Source of the DNA: Mycobacteroides chelonae
Lineage (GTDB): Bacteria; Actinomycetota; Actinomycetes; Mycobacteriales; Mycobacteriaceae
Direction of reading: 5' to 3'
NCBI RefSeq assembly: GCF_016767715.1
Contig: NZ_CP050145.1
Span: 3,844,001-3,908,000, forward strand
DNA: 64,000 nt
Part shown: positions 58,921 through 64,000 of the stretch, one piece after another
Numbering within the stretch: position 1 is the first letter of the stretch
How the letters are laid out: each line of letters opens with the position of its first letter
Made by a program: the position numbers and the translations under genes
Notes under the pieces: generated by a model
What the model saw: only the letters and a program-made list of their open reading frames with translations
What the model was told of the DNA's origin: nothing
The model's database searches: none

Positions 58921-59295
58921 TTACCTAGCCTTCTTCTTGCCGGCGATGGTGCGCTTCGGGCCCTTGCGGGTGCGCGCATTGGTCTTGGTCCGCTGACCGC
59001 GCACCGGCAGGCCGCGACGGTGGCGCAGGCCCTGGTAGCAGCCGATCTCGATCTTGCGGCGGATGTCGGCCTGCACCTCGCGGCGCAGGTCACCCTCCAC
59101 CTTGAGAGAGGCTTCGATGTATTCACGCAGCTGCGTCACCTGATCATCGGTCAGGTCCTTGCTGCGCTGCTCGGGGCTGATGCCCGTGGCGGCCAGGATC
59201 TCCTTGGAGCGGGTCCGGCCAATGCCATAGATATAGGTGAGCGCGATTTCCATACGCTTATCGCGCGGTAGGTCGACGCCTACTAGACGTGCCAT
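58921..59295 (-). CDS. rpsM: 30S ribosomal protein S13
   Basis: The 124-residue S13 begins [34 protein letters not shown] (helix-turn region) and ends with a basic tail (KKAR). It lies 5 bases before rpsK. Confidence 0.97.
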   Translation of the reverse strand: MARLVGVDLPRDKRMEIALTYIYGIGRTRSKEILAATGISPEQRSKDLTDDQVTQLREYIEASLKVEGDLRREVQADIRRKIEIGCYQGLRHRRGLPVRGQRTKTNARTRKGPKRTIAGKKKAR

Positions 59296-59464
59296 GCGGC
59301 AGTTCCTCTTTCATTCAACGAAGGTCTGTTCCCAGTCCGCCCCCTCTAGGTTGGGGCCCCGGCCTCCGTTCCGGGGGTGTCTGTCCGGCGTACCCGGTCA
59401 GTGGTTCTGGGAGGTCTTCATTCAGTTATGTAGCTGGTCAGCTAGGTCCTTGCGGACGTTCTGA

Positions 59465-59578
59465 CTAGCCTTGCCTCTGCTTGTGGCGGGGGTCCTGGCA
59501 GATCACCATGACCCGCCCGTGCCGGCGAATGACGCGGCACTTGTCGCAGATCGGCTTGACGCTCGGGTTGACCTTCAC
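59465..59578 (-). CDS. rpmJ: 50S ribosomal protein L36
   Basis: The minus strand from GTG 59578 codes for 37 residues, [21 protein letters not shown]... ending RQG, with the four zinc ligands C11, C14, C27 and H32. This is the zinc-binding form of L36. It lies between infA and rpsM, as in Rv3461c. Confidence 0.96.
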   Translation of the reverse strand: MKVNPSVKPICDKCRVIRRHGRVMVICQDPRHKQRQG

Positions 59579-59600
59579 GTTCCCAATCCTGTTCTTGTCG

Positions 59601-59822
59601 TTACTTGTACCGGTAAACGATCCGACCGCGGGACAGGTCATAGGGAGATAACTCCACTACCACTCTGTCCTCAGGCAGGATGCGGATGTAGTGCTGCCGC
59701 ATCTTGCCGCTGATGTGGGCAAGTACCTTGTGTCCGTTCTCCAGCTCAATGCGAAACATCGCATTGGGCAGGGGTTCGACTACCCGGCCCTCGACCTCGA
59801 TGGCTCCGTCTTTCTTAGCCAT
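59601..59822 (-). CDS. infA: Translation initiation factor IF-1
   Basis: The 73-residue S1-fold protein ([33 protein letters not shown]..., ends RGRIVYRYK) has the length and sequence of IF-1. GGAGG lies just before ATG 59822. First gene of the operon, so the promoter should lie in 59823-60028; no consensus is obvious there. Confidence 0.98.
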
Positions 59823-60028
59823 ATCCTCCGCGATTCTTATTGCCTGCTCCGGCTATCGCCGGCATGGACACGGCAACACTCACCGACCTCGAACGTGAGC
59901 CGGTGACAGGAAAATCCAGGACAGGGCACGCAGACAGTCGGCACGTAAGCCGCACCGTTGGTCAAGGATACCCGCGTAACGCCCCCAAACCAAACCGGCG
60001 AACGGGCCGTCAGAACCGCCCGGAGGTC
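59823..60028. other. Gap between infA and the monooxygenase gene
   Basis: No open frame or clear hairpin is visible. It must hold the promoter of the infA-truA operon; AATAAGAAT before the infA ribosome site is a weak -10 candidate. Confidence 0.4.
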
Positions 60029-61312
60029 TTACGACCAGGTGACTCCCGACCTGCTGATATGCGGAATCGCCGTGGGTCGCACCAGACCCGCCGTCAGCCA
60101 GGCGCCGGCGATCCAGATATGGGGTGCGGATTTGGCGGCCATCGTCCGCCTGGCCCGCATCGAAACGTCCGAACCATCCAGGACTCGCTGCGCCCGCACG
60201 GACAGTATCCGGTTACGCACACCCGAGCGCCGCCGCTCGCGAGCGCTGCGGTTGATCGCCAGCCAGGCGGCGGCGAGATCGCTGGGCTCCCCCAGCGCCT
60301 CCGCAATGGCCTCGGCGGCCGCGGCAGCGTCGGCCACGCCCGAGTTGAGACTGCGGCCCCCCAGCGGGGCGAACTGATGGGCGGCCTCACCCGCGAGCAG
60401 CACCCGACGGTTCACGTCGGTGTAGCTGCTGGCCACGCCCTGCACGGTCTGATGCACCTCGACCGACCTGATGTGGTCGGCGTACCAGGTATCCCCGGTG
60501 AGCGCCGTGACCCAGGAACGCACCAGTTCGGTCGACGGCGTGGCCTCATCGTGGGGCAGGAACTGAACGTCAAGGCGCAGACCGTCCGGGTAGGGCAGCC
60601 GGATGGCGTGACGTCCGCCCAGATCGGGATGGTGGTACTGGATCTGCACCGGCAGATCGAGCGTGACACCGTCAGGATGCGGTTCGACGTCGATCACCGC
60701 GGAAGGGGGCGACGGCGGGCGCTCGGACATGCCGATGCCCAGCGCCTGCCGAATGGCCGACCTGGAGCCGTCGGCGGCGATGACGTAGCTCGCGCGCAGC
60801 CGATCGCCGCTGGAAAGCGTCAACCGAGCGCCGGTGTGGTCGGTGCTGATGTCGGTGACGGCAATCCCGCAGTGATACTCCACGCCCAAATTCAGCGCCT
60901 CGGCCAGGCTCTCTTCTTCAATGGTGCGCTGCGACAAGCTCATTCCCCATGCCGCGGGGTTCCACGGACCGGGTATCCGCGAGGGGGCGTATGAGGACAT
61001 GACGAACACCGGGCGGCCCTGGTAGAAGGTCTGGACACCATGGACCGCGAGCGCGGACTGGCGCAGACGGGCACCCAACTCGGGTGCCACCCGGTCGTAT
61101 CGCCGCAATGTCGAGTGCCCGACGAACGTCGCGCAGTTCCGGTGGCGCTGGCGATCTTTCGAGCCGGCCGCCTCCAGCACAACAACGCGAATTCCCCGGC
61201 GCGCCAAAAGCGTGGCAGCCAGCAACCCCACGGGACCGCCGCCGACGATCACGACCGCGTCATCGGTGATGTCCCGATGCGCGTCCGTCGACACTGCCGC
61301 GAGGTGAGCCAC
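60029..61312 (-). CDS. FAD-dependent aromatic-ring monooxygenase
   Basis: The start is set at GTG 61312 (427 residues), which follows TACCGT by six bases; ATG 61387 and GTG 61294 are alternatives. The FAD site GGGPVGLLAATLLARRG is near the N-terminus, then the DG motif (YVIAADGSRSAIRQALG) and the GD-like motif (VLLAGEAAHQFAPLGGRSLNSGVAD). These mark the PHBH/phenol hydroxylase class. The substrate is unknown, perhaps an aromatic or polyketide. It is convergent with nothing and sits alone between infA and the NfeD gene. Confidence 0.87.
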   Translation of the reverse strand: MAHLAAVSTDAHRDITDDAVVIVGGGPVGLLAATLLARRGIRVVVLEAAGSKDRQRHRNCATFVGHSTLRRYDRVAPELGARLRQSALAVHGVQTFYQGRPVFVMSSYAPSRIPGPWNPAAWGMSLSQRTIEEESLAEALNLGVEYHCGIAVTDISTDHTGARLTLSSGDRLRASYVIAADGSRSAIRQALGIGMSERPPSPPSAVIDVEPHPDGVTLDLPVQIQYHHPDLGGRHAIRLPYPDGLRLDVQFLPHDEATPSTELVRSWVTALTGDTWYADHIRSVEVHQTVQGVASSYTDVNRRVLLAGEAAHQFAPLGGRSLNSGVADAAAAAEAIAEALGEPSDLAAAWLAINRSARERRRSGVRNRILSVRAQRVLDGSDVSMRARRTMAAKSAPHIWIAGAWLTAGLVRPTAIPHISRSGVTWS

Positions 61313-61318
61313 CCACTG

Positions 61319-61324
61319 ACGGTA
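61319..61324 (-). promoter_or_regulatory. -10 hexamer TACCGT for the leaderless monooxygenase
   Basis: On the minus strand TACCGT is followed by CAGTGG and the GTG at 61312. Confidence 0.5.
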
Positions 61325-61441
61325 CCGCGCCAGGGCACACGAGCGCCTGTTCAGCCCGGCAACACATAGCCAGCGGGGCGGATACATGGTACCTATGTCG
61401 GTAGTGGCGAACATCGCCGTCGGCAACGGGGAGGGGGTCGT

Positions 61442-61966
61442 GTGGACGGTCTGACAGTCGGATATCTGGCGGCCTTCGCGGTCGGTGGAGTCGCCGTGCT
61501 CTCGGCTCTGCTGCTTACCGACATCGGCCATGGCGACGGGATGCCGTTTCTGAGCCTGACCTCGGTTTCCGCCGCCCTGACCGGCGCGGGCGCCGGTGGA
61601 TTCATCGGCTCGGCCCTGGGCATCGCAACGCTGCCGACAGCAATCATTGCAGCCGTGTGCGCGGTTGCGCTGGTGTCGATCCTGCAACTTTTCTTGACGT
61701 ACCTGCGGCGTCAGCAGGCGAATTCGCATTCGGGGCGCGTGTCCTACATCGGACGGCTCGGCACCATCACCCTGGAGGTGCCTTCCGGCGGCGGCTGGGG
61801 CGAGGTCGCGTTCACCGATGCCGATGGCAACCGGGTGCGCTCGCGCGCGATCACCGATGAACCCGGCGGACTGGCCAAGAACGCCACGGTCTACATCGCT
61901 GACGTGGACCACGAATACCTGCACGTCGTTGGCATTCCAAACCAAACCTCTAAGGACCCCGCATGA
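61442..61966 (+). CDS. NfeD-like membrane protein
   Basis: The GTG at 61442 follows GGGAGGGGG. The 174-residue protein has three hydrophobic segments and then a C-terminal OB-fold-like region (GRVSYIGRLGTITLEVPSGGGWGEVAF). Such short NfeD proteins pair with flotillins and help organise membrane microdomains. It is coupled to the flotillin gene by an ATGA overlap. Confidence 0.86.
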   Translation: MDGLTVGYLAAFAVGGVAVLSALLLTDIGHGDGMPFLSLTSVSAALTGAGAGGFIGSALGIATLPTAIIAAVCAVALVSILQLFLTYLRRQQANSHSGRVSYIGRLGTITLEVPSGGGWGEVAFTDADGNRVRSRAITDEPGGLAKNATVYIADVDHEYLHVVGIPNQTSKDPA

Positions 61967-63507
61967 GTTCACTTCTGATCATCGTCATCATCGCCGTCGC
62001 GGCGCTGGTGCTCTTCGTGGCGCTGCCGCTGGTCTACGTGCGCAACTACGTCAAGGTGCCGCCGAATGAGGTCGCGGTGTTCACGGGCCGTGGCCAGCCC
62101 AAGGTGGTGCGCGGTGGCGCGCGGTTCAAGATGCCCGGCATCGAGCGGGTGGACATCATGTCGCTCGAACCGTTCAACGTGAACATCAACCTGCAGAATG
62201 CGTTGTCCAACAACGGTGTTCCCGTTAACGTCGAGGCCGTCGGGCTGGTGCGCATCGGTTCCAACGACGAGGCAGTGCAGACCGCGGTGCAACGCTTCCT
62301 GACCTCCGACCTCTCGGAGTTGCAGCGCCAGATCAACGAGATCCTGGCCGGTAGCCTGCGCGGCATCACTGCCACCATGACCGTCGAGGACCTGAACTCC
62401 AACCGTGACTCGCTGGCACGCAGCGTCGTCGAGGAGGCAGGCGGTGACCTCGCCCGCATCGGCATGGAGGTCGACGTCCTGAAGATCGCGGGCATCTCCG
62501 ACCGCAACGGGTACCTGGAATCGCTCGGCCAGCGCCGGATCGCCGAGGTCCGCCGCGATGCGACGGTCGGCACCGCCGAAGCCGAACGGGACGCGCAGAT
62601 CCAGTCCGCGCAGGCCCGCCAGGCGGGTGCCATCGCACAGGCCGAAGCCGATACCGCCATCGCCACCGCGACCCAGAAGCGCGATGTGGAGCTGGCCCGG
62701 CTGCGCGCGCAGACGGAGGCGGAGAACGCTCAGGCGGACCAGGCCGGTCCGCTCGCCCAGGCCCGCGCCGAAAAAGATGTCGGTATCGCCCGCGAGCAGG
62801 CGGAAGCCGCGCGTGTGCAGGCCCGCACCGAGGTGGAGCAGCGTCGTACCGAGCAAGCCCAGGCCGCGTTGCAAGCCGATGTCATCGCCCCGGCCGAGGC
62901 ACGTCGTCAGGCCGATATCGCGATCGCCGAAGGTAGCCGACAGGCCGCGATCCTGAAGGCGCAGGCTGATGCCGAGGCCGAGCGGCAGAAGGGTTCCGCC
63001 GAAGCCGACGCCCGCAAGGCAGCCGCCGACGCCTACCGCATCGAACAGCAAGCGGCCGCCGACGGCACCAAGGCCAAGCTGATCGCCGAAGCCGACGGCA
63101 CGAAGGCCAAGCTGATCGCCGAGGCCGACGGCGTCAAGGCCAAGCTGTTAGCCGAGGCCGACGGTAAGAAGGAGGTCGCCGCAGCACTCAACGCCTACAC
63201 GCCAGAGGCCGCCCGGCTGTTGACCCTGCCGGACATCCTGGCGTCGGTGGTGCAGGCGACGGAGGCCGCGTCGAAACCGATCGGCGAGATTGAAAGGCTG
63301 TCCATCATCGGGGGCTCCGGTGACGCCCAGGACGCGCTGGGCACTCTTTTCGGGGTGAGTCCGCAGGCAGTGGCCAAAGTGATTGAAAGCCTCAAGGTTT
63401 CGGGTATCGATGTGCCGGAGTTATTGAACCGCACACAGCAGGCCAAGGAATACACGCCCGCTGCCCCGGCACCCGCGGCGCATCCGGAAGAATCGGTGGA
63501 GGAATAG
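61963..63507 (+). CDS. Flotillin-family SPFH membrane protein
   Basis: ATG 61963 overlaps the NfeD stop. The 514-residue protein has an N-terminal membrane segment (about 4-25), an SPFH domain (about 28-190: VPPNEVAVFTGRG, FNVNINLQNALSNNGVPVNVE), then a long Ala/Glu/Gln-rich coiled coil (190-410), with a tandem 11-residue repeat near 366-398. Flotillins assemble as large oligomers in lipid-rich membrane patches and act on membrane fluidity and secretion. The NfeD-flotillin pair is a conserved unit; its job in mycobacteria is little known. Confidence 0.93.
   Translation: MSSLLIIVIIAVAALVLFVALPLVYVRNYVKVPPNEVAVFTGRGQPKVVRGGARFKMPGIERVDIMSLEPFNVNINLQNALSNNGVPVNVEAVGLVRIGSNDEAVQTAVQRFLTSDLSELQRQINEILAGSLRGITATMTVEDLNSNRDSLARSVVEEAGGDLARIGMEVDVLKIAGISDRNGYLESLGQRRIAEVRRDATVGTAEAERDAQIQSAQARQAGAIAQAEADTAIATATQKRDVELARLRAQTEAENAQADQAGPLAQARAEKDVGIAREQAEAARVQARTEVEQRRTEQAQAALQADVIAPAEARRQADIAIAEGSRQAAILKAQADAEAERQKGSAEADARKAAADAYRIEQQAAADGTKAKLIAEADGTKAKLIAEADGVKAKLLAEADGKKEVAAALNAYTPEAARLLTLPDILASVVQATEAASKPIGEIERLSIIGGSGDAQDALGTLFGVSPQAVAKVIESLKVSGIDVPELLNRTQQAKEYTPAAPAPAAHPEESVEE
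63058..63171 (+). repeat. 33-bp tandem repeat in the flotillin gene
   Basis: Three full units starting GCCGACGGC (63058, 63091, 63124) and a partial fourth at 63157 code for ADGTKAKLIAE-type 11-mers. The first two differ by only two bases. Confidence 0.85.
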
Positions 63508-63536
63508 CGACACCTCCTGCGAAGTTGGAACGCAGC

Positions 63537-64000
63537 ATGGGCGAATCGAACCTCACCAAGTACGGGATATGGAAGGGCGGCCCGGTCACCCCGGAGCAGG
63601 CCAAGGCCATCGAGGATCTCGGCTACGGATCGGTGTGGATCGGGGGTGTGTTCACCTCGGATCTCGCGTACGTAGAGCCGCTGCTGGAGGCGACCGAGAA
63701 TCTCACGGTCGCCAGCGGCATCGTGAACATCTGGACCTCTCCCGTCGACGAGATAGCGGCTTCGTTTCACCGGATCGAGGCCGCCTATCCGGGGCGGTTC
63801 CTCCTGGGAGTGGGTGCCGGGCATCCGGAGGCCTCGGCCGAGTACCGCAAGCCGTACGACGCCCTTGTCGAGTACCTCGACGGGCTGGATGCCGCGGGCG
63901 TACCCAAGCAGCGCCGGGCATTGGCCGCGCTCGGCCCCAAGGTGCTCAGGCTCTCGGCCGATCGCACCGCGGGCGCACACCCCTATCTGACGACGCCCGA
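63537..64000 (+). CDS. F420-dependent LLM-class oxidoreductase, Rv3463 type (3' end outside window)
   Basis: ATG 63537 opens a frame of at least 154 residues to the right edge: LTKYGIWKGGPVTPEQAKAIEDLGYGSVWIGG, VASGIVNIWTSPVDEIAASFHRIEA and GRFLLGVGAGHPE, all luciferase-like F420-binding motifs. It matches the gene beside infA in M. tuberculosis (Rv3463). Substrate unknown. Confidence 0.88.
   Translation, partial: MGESNLTKYGIWKGGPVTPEQAKAIEDLGYGSVWIGGVFTSDLAYVEPLLEATENLTVASGIVNIWTSPVDEIAASFHRIEAAYPGRFLLGVGAGHPEASAEYRKPYDALVEYLDGLDAAGVPKQRRALAALGPKVLRLSADRTAGAHPYLTTP

Overview
The window (about 64 kb, high GC) is a conserved chromosomal segment of a rapidly growing mycobacterium. Gene order follows the M. 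tuberculosis Rv3394c-Rv3463 interval: imuB/imuA', guaA, choD, guaB3, guaB2, rsdA/sigD, whiB3, groEL1/groES, tsaD-rimI-tsaB-tsaE, alr, gadB, nnr, glmS, glmM, rpsI/rplM, ESX-4, cutinases, truA, the rpoA ribosomal operon and infA. An EccE-type gene (eccE4) completes the ESX-4 locus, which M. tuberculosis ESX-4 lacks. That fits best with the M. abscessus/M. chelonae group, but the species call is an inference. I see no prophage, IS element, CRISPR array, tRNA or rRNA.

Layout. 1-2617: SOS mutasome genes imuB (cut by the window edge) and imuA' behind a LexA box, then an orphan NTF2-SUKH fusion. 2614-6038: a two-component system whose kinase carries a PspC domain, divergent from a PspC/LiaF-like membrane protein and a small membrane protein. 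6044-12206: purine genes guaA, guaB3 and guaB2 with cholesterol oxidase choD between them. 12370-16361: a DUF5319 gene, sigma factor SigD with its anti-sigma RsdA (here with a very long Ser/Thr/Pro tail), an Rv3415c-type gene and whiB3. 16430-19035: a lipoprotein, groEL1 and groES, with a CIRCE operator and a hairpin plus U-tract between the two chaperonin genes; groEL1 contains an unoccupied Bxb1-type attB. 19056-29279: a tightly overlapped minus-strand run for tRNA t6A synthesis, N-acetylation, cell-wall precursors and metabolite repair.

29345-33488: a hydrolase-fold protein lacking its nucleophile serine, a three-gene cluster of EspC-like, WXG-like and small acidic proteins (candidate type VII substrates), and an F420-type oxidoreductase. 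33549-37456: PhoD, GlmM, S9 and L13. 37745-50444: the ESX-4 core (esxT, esxU, secretion-associated protein, eccC4, eccD4, mycP4, eccB4, eccE4). 50458-55232: a CGNR regulator facing an EamA transporter across an 18-bp perfect palindrome, then three cutinases with an epoxide hydrolase-like gene among them. 55233-59822: the infA-to-truA ribosomal/RNA polymerase alpha operon. 60029-64000: an FAD monooxygenase, an NfeD/flotillin pair and the start of an Rv3463-type F420 enzyme.

A recurring regulatory theme is leaderless transcription. At least nine genes have a TANNNT hexamer six or seven bases before a GTG or ATG (guaA, the DUF5319 gene, the 29345 hydrolase, the 32451 oxidoreductase, all three cutinases, the epoxide hydrolase, the monooxygenase), and this was used to choose several starts.
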